NCBI RefSeq assembly: GCF_005862235.1
Contig: NZ_VCEK01000002.1
Span: 1 to 64,000 of the forward strand
From: Saccharomonospora piscinae
GTDB taxonomy: Bacteria; Actinomycetota; Actinomycetes; Mycobacteriales; Pseudonocardiaceae
Length of the DNA: 64,000 nt
Reading direction: 5' to 3'
Shown: piece by piece, positions 44,146-53,402 of the stretch
Numbering within the stretch: position 1 is the first letter of the stretch
Layout: every line of letters starts with the position of its first letter
Program-made: the position numbers and the translations under genes
The notes under the pieces: model-generated
Databases searched by the model: none
What the model was told of the DNA's origin: nothing
Seen by the model: the letters and a program-made list of their open reading frames with translations, nothing else

Positions 44146-45525
44146 GTGGCCCTTCACCTGTTCGACACGGCGACCCGGCAGGTGCGCGAGTTCCGACCCG
44201 CGCGCGGTGGAACGGCGTCGCTGTACGTCTGTGGCGCCACCGTGCAGGGAATCCCGCACATCGGGCACGTGCGGGGCGCGCTCAACTACGACGTGCTGCG
44301 GCGGTGGCTGGTCCACTCCGGACTCGACGTGCTCTTCGTCCGCAACGTCACCGACATCGACGACAAGATCCTCACCAAGGCCGCCGACGCGGGCAGGCCG
44401 TGGTGGGAGTGGGCGGCCACCCACGAGCGCGCGTTCGAGGACGCCTACACCGCACTCGGCTGCCTGCCGCCGTCGGCGGCGCCGAGGGCCACCGGGCACA
44501 TCACGCAGATGATCGAGCTGATCCAGCGGCTGATCGACTCGGGGCACGCCTACGCGGCGGGCGGAGACGTGTACTTCTCGGTGGCGACGTTCGGCGACTA
44601 CGGCGCGTTGTCGGGCCAGCGGACCGAGGACGTGCAGCAGGGCGAGACCCAGGCCGAGGGCAAGCGCGACCACCGCGACTTCACGTTGTGGAAGGCGAGC
44701 AAGGCCGGCGAGCCCTCGTGGCCGACTCCGTGGGGCCCCGGCAGGCCGGGCTGGCACCTGGAGTGCTCCGCGATGGCGACGGCCTACCTCGGCTCGGAGT
44801 TCGACATCCACGGCGGCGGCGTCGACCTGGTGTTTCCCCACCACGAGAACGAGCGCGCCCAGTCGCTGGCCGCCGGTGACGGGTTCGCGCGGTACTGGCT
44901 GCACAACGCCTGGGTGACCATGTCGGGCGAGAAGATGTCGAAGTCGCTCGGCAACGTCGTCTCGATCCCGCAGATGCTGCGCCGCTACCGGCCCGTCGAG
45001 TTGCGCGCCTACCTCATCCAGCCGCACTACCGGTCCACCATCGAGTACTCCGACGAGGCGTTGTCGGAGTCGGCGCAGGGCTACCGGCGCATCGAGCAGT
45101 TCCTGCGTCGCATGCGGGGCACCGTCGGCGAGATCGGCATCGGCACCGTCCCGGCCGAGTTCGGCGCGGCCCTCGACGACGACCTCGGCACGCCGCAGGC
45201 GTTCGCGGTACTGCACAACACGGTGCGCGACGGCAACGCCGCACTGGACGCCGCGGACCGGGACAAGGCGCGGGAGCTGGCCGAGGCGGTCCGCGCGATG
45301 GTGGCGGTGCTGGGCATCGACCCGCTCTCGGCGCAGTGGGCCGAGCACGCGGGAGGCGGGACCGAGGCGTTGACCGCACTGGTGGATGCCCTGCTCGCCG
45401 AGCGCAGGAAAGCCCGTGCCGACCGCGACTTCGCCGCAGCCGATGCGATCAGGGACCGGCTCACCGAGGCCGGCATCGCCGTGGAAGACACCCCCGATGG
45501 TCCGATGTGGACAGTGAGAGACTGA
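44146..45525 (+). CDS. cysS: Cysteinyl-tRNA synthetase
   Basis: A 459-residue class I synthetase. Zinc-binding '[18 protein letters not shown]' (residues 25-42, includes the HIGH motif), '[14 protein letters not shown]' (near 204), '[13 protein letters not shown]' (near 228) and the KMSKS loop '[12 protein letters not shown]' (near 264). Length is normal for bacterial CysRS. GTG at 44146. Its stop lies 3 nt before rlmB. Confidence 0.96.
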   Translation: MALHLFDTATRQVREFRPARGGTASLYVCGATVQGIPHIGHVRGALNYDVLRRWLVHSGLDVLFVRNVTDIDDKILTKAADAGRPWWEWAATHERAFEDAYTALGCLPPSAAPRATGHITQMIELIQRLIDSGHAYAAGGDVYFSVATFGDYGALSGQRTEDVQQGETQAEGKRDHRDFTLWKASKAGEPSWPTPWGPGRPGWHLECSAMATAYLGSEFDIHGGGVDLVFPHHENERAQSLAAGDGFARYWLHNAWVTMSGEKMSKSLGNVVSIPQMLRRYRPVELRAYLIQPHYRSTIEYSDEALSESAQGYRRIEQFLRRMRGTVGEIGIGTVPAEFGAALDDDLGTPQAFAVLHNTVRDGNAALDAADRDKARELAEAVRAMVAVLGIDPLSAQWAEHAGGGTEALTALVDALLAERRKARADRDFAAADAIRDRLTEAGIAVEDTPDGPMWTVRD

Positions 45526-45528
45526 CGA

Positions 45529-46497
45529 ATGGCTGGCAATTCCCGTCGCCGCGGCGCGATACGTAAGCAGGGCACGAAGAAGGGGTCCGTCGTCGGTTCC
45601 GGCGGCCAGCGCCGCAAGGGCCTCGAAGGCAAGGGGCCGACACCCAAGGCGGAGCACCGCCCCGGGCACCCGGCCCAGCGCAAGGCCGCCGCCGCGGCGG
45701 CACGGACCGAGCGCAAGCGCACGGCGTCCAAGAAGGCGGCCGACACCCCCGAGATCATCGCGGGCCGCAACCCCGTCGTGGAGGCGCTGCGGGCCGGAGT
45801 GCCCGCCACGGCCCTGTACGTGGCGCTGAACATCGACGCCGACGACCGCGTCACCGAGGCCGTGCGCGTCGCCTCCGACAAGGGCATCTCGCTGCTGGAG
45901 GTGCCGCGCGAGGAACTCGACCGCAAGACCGGCGGCGCGGTACACCAGGGCCTCGGCCTCCAGGTGCCGCCCTTCGACTACGCGCACCCCGACGACCTGC
46001 TGCGGGCCGCGCGGGAGTCCGGTGAGCCGCCGCTGCTCGTGGCGCTCGACGGCGTCACCGACCCGCGCAACCTCGGGGCGGTGATCCGCTCGGCCGCCGC
46101 CTTCGGCGCCCACGGCGTGCTGCTGCCGAGCAGGCGCAGCGCCGGCATGACGGCCGTGGCCTGGCGCACGAGCGCGGGCGCGGCCGCCCGCCTGCCCATC
46201 GGTGTGGCCACCAACCTCACCCGCCAGCTGCGGGAGTGGGCCGCCGACGGGCTGATGATCGCCGGGCTCGACGCCGACGGCGCCACGGACATCGACACGA
46301 TGAACCTCGACGTGGACCCGCTGGTGGTCGTCGTGGGCTCGGAGGGCCGTGGCCTGTCCCGGCTGGTGCGGGAGACGTGCGACTTCACGGTGTCCATCCC
46401 GATGGCCGCGGGTGTCGAGTCGCTCAACGCGTCCGTCGCGGGCGCGGTACTGCTGGCGGAGGTCGCCCGCCGCCGCCGAGCCGCGGGCCGGGTCTGA
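45529..46497 (+). CDS. rlmB: 23S rRNA (guanosine-2'-O)-methyltransferase RlmB
   Basis: A 322-residue SPOUT methyltransferase. A Lys/Arg-rich N-terminal extension (residues 1-72) precedes the SpoU substrate-binding domain ('[18 protein letters not shown]', near 77) and the knotted catalytic domain ('[20 protein letters not shown]', near 170; '[20 protein letters not shown]' near 265; '[20 protein letters not shown]' near 287). It follows cysS by 3 nt, so they are co-transcribed. A family A array starts just after its stop. Confidence 0.93.
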   Translation: MAGNSRRRGAIRKQGTKKGSVVGSGGQRRKGLEGKGPTPKAEHRPGHPAQRKAAAAAARTERKRTASKKAADTPEIIAGRNPVVEALRAGVPATALYVALNIDADDRVTEAVRVASDKGISLLEVPREELDRKTGGAVHQGLGLQVPPFDYAHPDDLLRAARESGEPPLLVALDGVTDPRNLGAVIRSAAAFGAHGVLLPSRRSAGMTAVAWRTSAGAAARLPIGVATNLTRQLREWAADGLMIAGLDADGATDIDTMNLDVDPLVVVVGSEGRGLSRLVRETCDFTVSIPMAAGVESLNASVAGAVLLAEVARRRRAAGRV

Positions 46498-46499
46498 AG

Positions 46500-46562
46500 C
46501 CGTGTCCGCAGGCTAGGTAGCCGTGTCCGCAGCTCCCGTAGCCGTGTCCGCACCTCTCGCAT
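46500..46562. repeat. Family A repeat array, locus 5 (three units)
   Basis: CCGTGTCCGCA starts at 46500, 46521 and 46542, exactly 21 bp apart, with linkers GGCTAGGTAG, GCTCCCGTAG and CCTCTCGCAT. The array begins 3 nt after the rlmB stop, in sense orientation. Confidence 0.93.
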
Positions 46563-46657
46563 GTCATGGCGCGGGCCACTCGGTCACCATGTTCGCCTCA
46601 TCGGGGGACGGCCTCGGCTAAGGTCACGGTGCGCAATCGTGACCAGGGGGCCGCTCG

Positions 46658-48094
46658 ATGTCGTTCGTTTCGCCACTGTTCCTGTGGTATTTCCTGCCCG
46701 CGATCCTCATCGCGGTGCTCGTGCTGCCCCGGAGCTGGCGCAACGGCATCGTCGCGGTCGGCAGCCTCCTGTTCTACGCCACCGGCGCGGGCGCGTTCAC
46801 GCTGCTGCTGCTGGCTTGCATGGTGGTGAACTTCGCGGCGGGACCGCACCTGGAGCCCGACCCGTGGGGGATGCGCTCGCAAGCCCAACGGCGGTGGCTG
46901 TTGATCGGCGTGGTGGCATTCGACCTGTCGATCCTGCTGGTGTGGAAGTACGCGGGGTTCGCCACGGAACAGATCGCGTGGTTCGCCCAGCTGTTCGGCG
47001 GCGACGTTCCGATCGCGGAGCTGGCACTGCCCATCGGCATCTCGTTCTTCACGTTCCACCACATCTCCTACGTGGTCGACATCTATCGTGGTGAGCGCCC
47101 GGCGCTGCGTAATCCGGTGGCGTTCGGCACCTACATCTCGATGTTCCCGCAGCTCGCGGCAGGGCCGATCGTGCGCTATCACGAGATCGCCGACCAGCTC
47201 CCGCAACACCGCTCGCACCGCCTCGACGACATCGCCGCGGGCTTCCCGCGTTTCGCGCTCGGACTGTGCAAGAAGGCGGTGATCGCCGACTCGCTCGCGC
47301 CGATGGTGGACGCCTGCTTCTCCACCCCCGCCGACGAGATGACCTTCGCGATCGCGTGGCTCGGCGCGATCGGGTACACGTTGCAGCTGTACTTCGACTT
47401 CTCCGGCTACTCGGACATGGCCATCGGCCTCGGCCGGATGCTCGGCTTCCGGCTGCCGGAGAACTTCGCGCGGCCGTACTCGTCGGTGACGGTGACGGAG
47501 TTCTGGCGGCGCTGGCACATGTCGCTGTCCCGCTGGTTCCGCGACTACGTGTACATCCCGCTCGGCGGCAACCGTGGCAGTGCGGCGAAGACGTACCGCA
47601 ACCTGTGGATCGTCTTCCTGCTGACCGGTTTCTGGCACGGGGCGGCGTGGACCTACGTGGTGTGGGGGCTCTACCACGGAGTTCTGCTGGTCGTCGAGCG
47701 TGCCACCGGCAGGGACACCTCGCCCGCGACCACGGGCGCGCGGGTCGGCAGGCGCGCCCTCACGCTGGTGCTCGTCGTGTTCGGCTGGGTGTTCTTCCGC
47801 TCCCCCGACCTCGGCTACGCGTTCACCGTGGTCGGCACCATGCTGGTCCCCGACTTCAGCGGGCTGAGCGACGTCGTGGCGACCGCGCTCACCAACCAGC
47901 GTCTCGTGCTGCTGCTGGCCGCGCTCGCGGTGTTCTTCCTGCCCGCCCGCCCGGTGACAGGGCCGATGCTCGAATCGGCGCGCACCACGCCAGCCACGGT
48001 GCTGCGCATCGGCGTCATGACAGTCGGCGCGATCTACGCCGCCATCCTCGTGGCCACCGGCACGTTCAGCCCGTTCTTGTACTACCAGTTCTGA
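46658..48094 (+). CDS. MBOAT-family O-acyltransferase (AlgI-like)
   Basis: A 478-residue polytopic membrane protein with about ten helices. 'LPIGISFFTFHHISYVVDIY' (near 126), 'FGTYISMFPQLAAGPIVRY' (near 153), 'YFDFSGYSDMAIGLGRMLGF' (near 246) and 'WRRWHMSLSRWFRDYVYIPL' (near 282) are MBOAT/AlgI signatures; the catalytic His is in 'LTGFWHGAAWTYVVWG' (near 326). It transfers acetyl or other acyl groups to extracellular polysaccharide. The usual AlgJ/AlgX-type SGNH partner is not encoded beside it, so the acceptor is unclear. Confidence 0.92.
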   Translation: MSFVSPLFLWYFLPAILIAVLVLPRSWRNGIVAVGSLLFYATGAGAFTLLLLACMVVNFAAGPHLEPDPWGMRSQAQRRWLLIGVVAFDLSILLVWKYAGFATEQIAWFAQLFGGDVPIAELALPIGISFFTFHHISYVVDIYRGERPALRNPVAFGTYISMFPQLAAGPIVRYHEIADQLPQHRSHRLDDIAAGFPRFALGLCKKAVIADSLAPMVDACFSTPADEMTFAIAWLGAIGYTLQLYFDFSGYSDMAIGLGRMLGFRLPENFARPYSSVTVTEFWRRWHMSLSRWFRDYVYIPLGGNRGSAAKTYRNLWIVFLLTGFWHGAAWTYVVWGLYHGVLLVVERATGRDTSPATTGARVGRRALTLVLVVFGWVFFRSPDLGYAFTVVGTMLVPDFSGLSDVVATALTNQRLVLLLAALAVFFLPARPVTGPMLESARTTPATVLRIGVMTVGAIYAAILVATGTFSPFLYYQF

Positions 48095-48222
48095 TCGCGG
48101 CGAATGACTTCGGCTGCACCGAGTACGTGTCCGTCCAGCGACCTCGGACGGCAACCGGGGGCCGTTCCGGGTCTCTAGACGCGTTCTTCCCGCTACCCTG
48201 TCTGTACCTTTTCGCAGTGAGG

Positions 48223-48244
48223 GCCCCGGTATGACAACCGGGGC
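48223..48244 (+). promoter_or_regulatory. Leader hairpin upstream of the XRE regulator
   Basis: GCCCCGGT (48223-48230) and ACCGGGGC (48237-48244) form a perfect 8-bp stem with a 6-nt loop, 38 bp before the regulator's ATG. It could be an operator or an RNA structure. Confidence 0.4.
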
Positions 48245-48282
48245 ATGCGAAAGGGTCGATCTCTGCGGAGGGTGTGGGTGCG

Positions 48283-49509
48283 ATGACGCCGCAGCCAGAT
48301 GCCGACCTGCTCATCGGTCGACGTATCCAGCGCTATCGCGAACGCGCGGGCATGTCTCGCCCGGTGCTGGCCGGGCTTGTCGGCCGCTCGGCCGAGTGGG
48401 TCAAGGCCGTCGAGACCGGCCGTTTGCAGGTGCCGAAGCTGCCGATGCTGCTCAAGCTCGCGCAGGCCCTCGGCCTCGAGGACCTCGCGGATCTCACTGG
48501 GAACGGTCACGCCGTGTCGGTCGAGCGGTTCGGAGGCTCACGGCATGTCGCGTTGTCGGCGGTGCAGAAGGCGCTGACGGAGTACCGCGTGACGCCTGCC
48601 GGTGCTCCGCCGTCCGTGCCGCACCTCGCACACCGGCTCGACCAGGCATGGGGGGTACGGCACAGCTCACCGGATCACCGCACACAACTCGGTGTCCTGC
48701 TGCCCGACCTGATCCGTGATGCACAGACCGCCGTGCGTCTGCTGCGTGGTGACGAGCGCCGGGACGCGCGGCGCGTGCTCAGCGGGGTGTACCAGCTCGC
48801 CGACTTCTACGTCGCGTACCAGCCCGCACCCGAACTGGTGTGGATGGTCGCCGACCGGGCCGTGACCGAGGGCCAGGAGGCCGACGACCCCTACATCGCC
48901 GCGGGTGGCGCATGGGCGATGGTGCAGGCGTTGCGCGACGCGGGTAGGTGGGACGAAGCGCTCGCCGTCGCGAACGACGCGATACGGCAGCTACAACCGC
49001 ACCTTGACTCCGCACCCGTCGACTGGCGAGGCATGGTCGGCGCCCTCGAGGCCGAGATCTCCTACGTCCACGCTCGCCGAGGACGGCACGGCGAGGCGTG
49101 GGCGCACTGGGAAACCGCCGACCGGATCGCGCACACGCTCGGCCCCGGATACCGGCACGTCCAATCCAGTTTCTCCCCGTCGGTGATGGGCGCTCACGCG
49201 GTCACACTCGGCGTCGAGCTGCGGCGACCAGCTGAGGCGCTGCGCGCGGCAGACCAACTGGATCCAACGTCGATCGCGTCGGTGCCGAGGCGGAGCCGCC
49301 ACCTGATCGAAGTCTCACGTGCCTACCAGCAGCGCGGTGAGCGGCACGCGGTGTGGGCGTTGCTCGCGGCCGCGGAACGGACCGCCGTGGAGACGATCCG
49401 CTACAACGGGTTCGCCCGGGAAATGCTGGTCGACCTCCGCCAGCACCCACCTACCGGCCTCAGCGACGATGTTCAGGCCCTCTGCGAGCGCGTAGGGGTA
49501 CCCGCCTAG
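48283..49509 (+). CDS. XRE-family HTH regulator with TPR-like C-terminus
   Basis: A 408-residue protein. An XRE DNA-binding domain occupies about residues 8-65 ('IGRRIQRYRERAGMSRPVLA', 'LVGRSAEWVKAVETGRLQVP'). The remaining 340 residues are alpha-helical repeats ('AQTAVRLLRGDERRDARRVL', 'AQALRDAGRWDEALAVAND'-like segments), a layout common in actinobacterial pheromone/TPR-type regulators. I chose ATG 48283 because GGAGGG lies 10 nt upstream; GTG 48274 overlaps that site. Small genes of a probable linked cassette follow downstream. Confidence 0.85.
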   Translation: MTPQPDADLLIGRRIQRYRERAGMSRPVLAGLVGRSAEWVKAVETGRLQVPKLPMLLKLAQALGLEDLADLTGNGHAVSVERFGGSRHVALSAVQKALTEYRVTPAGAPPSVPHLAHRLDQAWGVRHSSPDHRTQLGVLLPDLIRDAQTAVRLLRGDERRDARRVLSGVYQLADFYVAYQPAPELVWMVADRAVTEGQEADDPYIAAGGAWAMVQALRDAGRWDEALAVANDAIRQLQPHLDSAPVDWRGMVGALEAEISYVHARRGRHGEAWAHWETADRIAHTLGPGYRHVQSSFSPSVMGAHAVTLGVELRRPAEALRAADQLDPTSIASVPRRSRHLIEVSRAYQQRGERHAVWALLAAAERTAVETIRYNGFAREMLVDLRQHPPTGLSDDVQALCERVGVPA

Positions 49510-49573
49510 ACCGAACAGGTGAGGGTACGAACCGTACCCCCTGACCGATGCGTCGGCTCGTAGCTTCCCGGCC

Positions 49574-49702
49574 ATGAGGAACAGCCGAGCATGCCTGGCC
49601 GGTCGGCACACGGCGCCGCGCGCGAGCGAGAACGACTGCCACGATCAGGCGTCCGCCGATGCGCCCGAGCTGTACGCATATGACGAGGACGGTCAGCGGT
49701 GA
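49574..49702 (+). CDS. 42-residue small protein
   Basis: A short frame starting ATG at 49574 and ending 'APELYAYDEDGQR'. Its TGA overlaps the GTG start of the next gene (GTGA), which favours real translation. It has two cysteines ('RACLAG', 'ENDCHD'). No family recognised. The XRE regulator ends 64 nt upstream. Confidence 0.4.
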   Translation: MRNSRACLAGRHTAPRASENDCHDQASADAPELYAYDEDGQR

Positions 49703-50001
49703 TCGCGCGGGACCGCGAGTTGCTGGCCCGCCTGGCGCGAGTGAACCGCGACCTCGGGCAGGTCGCGCTGCGGCTGATGGCCGCGCAGGACGGCGGCGAA
49801 CTGCCTGCCGGTGGGCTGCGCGAGGTCGGTGAAGCGCTGAGCGTCCTCGGAGGCGACATGCTCGCCCGTGCGAACGAGCTGGACGGCCACACATTCCCGG
49901 CAGTACAATGTTCCGTGCTATGTGCGCTGTGTTGCGCTGAGCCGGTCACGCGGCCCGACCAGCCACGCACCACCGTCGACGGCCGGTTCTGCGGCGGCTG
50001 A
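49699..50001 (+). pseudogene. Small Cys-rich protein interrupted by an in-frame TGA
   Basis: The frame opens with a helical segment ('RELLARLARVNRDLGQVALR', residues 5-24) and then a zinc-type 'CSVLCALCCAEP'. It reaches 'DGRFCGG' and stops at TGA 49999-50001. The same frame continues for 36 more codons to TGA 50110-50112 with sensible content: 'IARCLDDTHHRHWC' adds more Cys and His in a zinc-binding pattern. So this looks like a roughly 137-residue zinc-ribbon gene broken by one nonsense codon (TGC or TGG changed to TGA), or one read through. It overlaps the 42-residue gene upstream. Confidence 0.5.
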
Positions 50002-50143
50002 ATCGCCCGATGCCTCGACGACACCCACCACCGGCACTGGTGCGCCGTCGACACACTCGGCCAGGCCAACCAGCTCGACGGCCGCACTATCGCGGAGGCG
50101 CCGAGTGCATGACTCGCCACGACCGTCCTCGCACCCGTGGTGG

Positions 50144-50308
50144 ATGACCGCCCAACCATGCAGCTCTACCGCCTCGACCCCATCCCCCCGGCCTGGCCCA
50201 CCGTCGACGAACTCCGGGCCGCCCAAGCGCGCCGCGCTGCGGGAGACCACGCGGCCGTCGGTGAGCGTCCTGCGCGACGTGCTGGACGGACTCCGGCGCC
50301 TGCGGTAG
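50144..50308 (+). pseudogene. Frameshifted small gene
   Basis: Frame 1 encodes 'MQLYRLDPIPPAWPTVDELR' from ATG 50158. Further on, frame 2 encodes 'ALRETTRPSVSVLRDVLDGL' and ends at TAG 50308. Both parts look like coherent protein, and the switch falls near 50230-50245 in a GC-rich tract. The simplest explanation is a single-base insertion (or sequencing error) in a gene of about 50 residues. Together with the nonsense codon just upstream it suggests a decaying cassette. Function unknown. Confidence 0.4.
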
Positions 50309-50419
50309 GCGCAGTGCCTCGGGCATACCCGGGGCGTTCCGGAGAGAAATCACCCGTCAGCGTGGTTTCACCGAAACCCTCCCGCGATCGTGGTTCGGAC
50401 CGGCCTCCGGTGCTAACGC

Positions 50420-50456
50420 CCCGATAGCGGGCGGCGACCTGTCGTCCGCTATCGGG
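50420..50456 (+). promoter_or_regulatory. Hairpin covering the excalibur gene ribosome binding site
   Basis: CCCGATAGCGG (50420-50430) and CCGCTATCGGG (50446-50456) form a perfect 11-bp stem with a 15-nt loop. The 3' arm includes GGG of the Shine-Dalgarno GGGAG (50454-50458) for ATG 50465. Folding would hide the ribosome binding site. It may also serve as a terminator for upstream transcripts. Confidence 0.5.
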
Positions 50457-50464
50457 AGATGCTG

Positions 50465-50893
50465 ATGGGAGTCCTCATCATGCTGCTTCGCCAAGCCACA
50501 CTCACGTTCCTGTTCGCCGCCGCAACGATGCTTCCGGCGGCCGGGCTCGCGAACGCTCAGGATCTCGACTGCGCGAACTTCTCCACACAGGCAGAGGCGC
50601 AGGCGGAGTTCGACCGTGATCCGAGCGATCCGCACCGGCTCGACGCCGATGACGACGGCATCGCGTGCGAGGTGCTGAACGGCACGACAGCGCCACCGCC
50701 GCCCGCCACAACCACCCCCGATGCGACGGACAGCAACGGCCAGGTGCGCCGGACTCCCGACGGTGGTGTTGCCACCGGAGACGGCTCACTAGCCGACGGC
50801 GATTCGGTGGCCGTGCCCGCCGTCATCGGCTTGCTGGGACTCGGTACTGCGGCTACCGCAACCGTCGTCGCAGCTCGCCGTCGAAACGTCTGA
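50465..50893 (+). CDS. Secreted excalibur calcium-binding domain protein
   Basis: A 142-residue exported protein. A signal peptide (residues 1-29) precedes an excalibur domain (about 31-67) with 'DLDCANFSTQAEAQAEF' and the calcium loop 'RLDADDDGIACEVL', two conserved Cys flanking it. A Thr/Pro-rich linker follows, then a hydrophobic helix ('AVPAVIGLLGLGTAATATVV') and 'AARRRNV', which looks like a membrane-retention tail without an LPxTG motif. ATG 50465 has GGGAG 6 nt upstream, though ATG 50480 also has a good site. A hairpin overlaps the ribosome binding site. Confidence 0.85.
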   Translation: MGVLIMLLRQATLTFLFAAATMLPAAGLANAQDLDCANFSTQAEAQAEFDRDPSDPHRLDADDDGIACEVLNGTTAPPPPATTTPDATDSNGQVRRTPDGGVATGDGSLADGDSVAVPAVIGLLGLGTAATATVVAARRRNV

Positions 50894-50903
50894 GCCCCAC
50901 CGC

Positions 50904-50952
50904 CGCGAAGGCCACCCTCGCTGCACCACACGCAGTGAAGGTGGCCTTCGCG
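50904..50952. repeat. Family B palindromic repeat, copy 3 (convergent gene ends)
   Basis: CGCGAAGGCCACC (50904-50916) and GGTGGCCTTCGCG (50940-50952) are perfect 13-bp inverted arms, with CTCGCTGC directly after the first as in copies 1 and 2. It fills the space between the convergent excalibur and metE genes, so a bidirectional-terminator role is plausible. Confidence 0.88.
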
Positions 50953-50959
50953 ACACCCC

Positions 50960-53248
50960 TCAGGCGAGGCTGCCGCGGACTTCGGTCGCTGCGGCCACCA
51001 GGTGGCGCAGCGCCGGTTCGACCTCGGCGTAGCCGCGGGTCTTCAGGCCGCAGTCGGGGTTGACCCACAGCCGGTGTGCCGGGACCGCCTCCAGCGCCGC
51101 GCGGAGCAGGTCGGTCATCTCGGCCCGCTCCGGTACGCGCGGCGAGTGGATGTCGTACACCCCCGGCCCGACGCCCCGCGCGAAGCCGACGGCGCCCAGG
51201 TCGCCGAGCACCTCCATGCGGGAGCGGGCCGCCTCGATGCTGGTGACGTCGGCGTCGAGCGCCACGATGGCGTCGATGACGTCACCGAACTCCGAGTAGC
51301 ACAGGTGTGTGTGGATCTGGGTGTCCGCACGCACGCCCGAGGTCGCGAGCCGGAACGCGGCCACCGCCCAGTCCAGGTAGTCCCGCTGCCGGCCGGCGCG
51401 CAACGGCAGCAGCTCGCGCAGAGCGGGCTCGTCGACCTGGATCACCCGTAGTCCGGCGGACTCCAGGTCCGCGACCTCGTCCCGGATGGCCAGTGCCACC
51501 TGCTTCGCCGTGTCGCCCAGCGGTTGGTCGTCGCGCACGAACGACCACGCGAGGATGGTCACGGGGCCGGTGAGCATGCCCTTGACCGGCTTGTCCGTGA
51601 GGCTCTGCGCGTAGGTGGCCCACTCGACGGTGATGGGTGCCGGGCGCGACACGTCGCCGAACAGGATCGGGGGCCGCACACACCGCGACCCGTACGACTG
51701 CACCCAGCCGTGGTCGGTCTCGGCGAACCCGGCGAGGTGCTCGGCGAAGTACTGCACCATGTCGTTGCGTTCGGGTTCGCCGTGGACGACGACGTCGAGC
51801 CCGAGTTCCTCCTGCAGCCGCACCACGCGCTCGATCTCGGTGCGCATCCGGGCGGTGTAGCCGGCCTTGTCGAGATCACCCCGCCGCAGCGCCGCCCTCG
51901 CCCTGCGGACGTCCGTGGTCTGCGGGAACGATCCGATGGTGGTCGTCGGCAGCGGCGGCAGGCGCAGCGAGTCGTCCTGGGCCACACGGCGGGTCTCGTA
52001 GTCCTCCCGGCGTGTGTCCTCCGGGCGCAGCGCGGCCAGCCGCCGCCGCACCCGCTCGTCGCGCACCCGCTCGGCCCGTGCCCGGTCGGCCACGGTCTCC
52101 CGTGCCGCCGTGAGTTCGTCGGCCACCGGGTCACGGCCCTCGCTCAGGGCACGCCCGAGCACGACGACCTCGTCCACCTTCTGCCGCGCGAACGCCAGCC
52201 ACGACGCGACCTGCGGGTCGAGGCGGGTCTCGGCGGCCACGTCGTAGGGCACGTGGAGCAGCGAGCAGGACGTCCCGACGGCGACCTCCCCCGCCATCCC
52301 GAGCAGGGTGGCGGCCGTGCTCAGGGCGCGATCGAGGTCGGTGCGCCACACGTTGCGCCCGTCGACGAGACCCGCGACCAGGGTCTTGTTCCGCAGGCCC
52401 GGTAGCGCCGCGAGGTCCTCGACCCGCGGGTCACCGGCCCGGAGGTCGAGACCGATCGCCTCGATCGGCGCGCTCGCCAGTACCGGCAGCGCCTCGCCGA
52501 GATCGCCGAAATAGCCGGGCACGAAGATGTTGGGCCGGTCGGTGAGCGAGCCCAGCACCCGGTACGTCTCCTCCAGCGCGGCCAACTCGGCCGGGCCGCG
52601 ATCGGCGACGAACGCGGGTTCGTCGAGCTGAACCCACTCCGCTCCGGCGCGATGCAGCTCGCCCAACAGCTCCGCGTACACCGCGACCAGATCGTCCACA
52701 GTGTCCAGTGGGGTGAACCCCGTCGGCGCCTCGGAGTCTGGTTTGGACAGCAGCAGGAACGTAACCGGCCCGACCAGCACCGGCCTGGTGCGCACACCTT
52801 GCTCCAGCGCCTCCCGGAAGTGCTCGACGGCGGTGCGGTCGGTGAGCGAGAACCGGGTTTCCGGACCGATCTCCGGAACGAGGTAGTGGTAGTTGGTATC
52901 GAACCACTTCGTCATCTCCAGCGGCGGCACCGGGCCGACTCCCCTGGCCATCGCGAAGTAGGTGTCGAGCGACCCGAGGCCGAGCCGGGTGTAGCGGGAT
53001 GGGATCGCACCGAACGTCACCGCCGTGTCCAGCACGTGGTCGTAGAACGAGCCCGTATTGCCCGGCACCGAGCCCAGCCCGGCCTCGTGCAGGGTTCGCA
53101 CGGTGTCGGCCCGCACCGCGCGGGCGACGTCGCGCAGGTGCGCCTCGTCGATCGTCGAGGCCCAGTAGCGCTCCAGGGCGCGCTTGAGTTCCCGGTCCGG
53201 TCCGATCCTGGGGTAGCCGAGTACGGTCGATCCGATTGTGCTGGTCAA
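50960..53248 (-). CDS. metE: Cobalamin-independent methionine synthase MetE
   Basis: A 762-residue enzyme that methylates homocysteine with methyltetrahydropteroyl-glutamate, without B12. N-terminal '[20 protein letters not shown]' (near residue 9), C-terminal catalytic domain with '[17 protein letters not shown]' (near 430), '[19 protein letters not shown]' (near 480), zinc ligands '[13 protein letters not shown]' (H-x-C) and '[12 protein letters not shown]' (second Cys). The start is TTG at 53248 with AGGAGAG upstream. A cobalamin riboswitch in its leader should switch it off when B12 is plentiful. Confidence 0.95.
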   Translation of the reverse strand: MTSTIGSTVLGYPRIGPDRELKRALERYWASTIDEAHLRDVARAVRADTVRTLHEAGLGSVPGNTGSFYDHVLDTAVTFGAIPSRYTRLGLGSLDTYFAMARGVGPVPPLEMTKWFDTNYHYLVPEIGPETRFSLTDRTAVEHFREALEQGVRTRPVLVGPVTFLLLSKPDSEAPTGFTPLDTVDDLVAVYAELLGELHRAGAEWVQLDEPAFVADRGPAELAALEETYRVLGSLTDRPNIFVPGYFGDLGEALPVLASAPIEAIGLDLRAGDPRVEDLAALPGLRNKTLVAGLVDGRNVWRTDLDRALSTAATLLGMAGEVAVGTSCSLLHVPYDVAAETRLDPQVASWLAFARQKVDEVVVLGRALSEGRDPVADELTAARETVADRARAERVRDERVRRRLAALRPEDTRREDYETRRVAQDDSLRLPPLPTTTIGSFPQTTDVRRARAALRRGDLDKAGYTARMRTEIERVVRLQEELGLDVVVHGEPERNDMVQYFAEHLAGFAETDHGWVQSYGSRCVRPPILFGDVSRPAPITVEWATYAQSLTDKPVKGMLTGPVTILAWSFVRDDQPLGDTAKQVALAIRDEVADLESAGLRVIQVDEPALRELLPLRAGRQRDYLDWAVAAFRLATSGVRADTQIHTHLCYSEFGDVIDAIVALDADVTSIEAARSRMEVLGDLGAVGFARGVGPGVYDIHSPRVPERAEMTDLLRAALEAVPAHRLWVNPDCGLKTRGYAEVEPALRHLVAAATEVRGSLA

Positions 53249-53378
53249 CGCTCTCTCCTCGCGAGCTCGACGGCGTCGCCGGGAACCGAGCGCGAGCACA
53301 CAGGCGGCCGCGGGGCGGCGTGTTGCCGTCCGTGGCGTTCGTGGCGTCCGCGAGACTTCCCCTCGGAATCCCGGCGTC

Positions 53379-53399
53379 GCGCGCACCGGCGGTGCGCGC
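53379..53399 (-). promoter_or_regulatory. Hairpin after the metE riboswitch aptamer
   Basis: GCGCGCACCG and CGGTGCGCGC around one base form a perfect 10-bp stem immediately downstream (in the RNA) of the cobalamin aptamer. It is placed to act as expression platform. No U-tract follows, so the mechanism is unclear. Confidence 0.45.
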
Positions 53400-53402
53400 A
53401 CC

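Noticed and set aside
49999-50001. Selenocysteine codon in the Cys-rich small gene
   Set aside because: The position fits a cysteine, but I see no convincing SECIS-like hairpin just after the TGA and the neighbour gene is frameshifted too, so simple decay is more likely.
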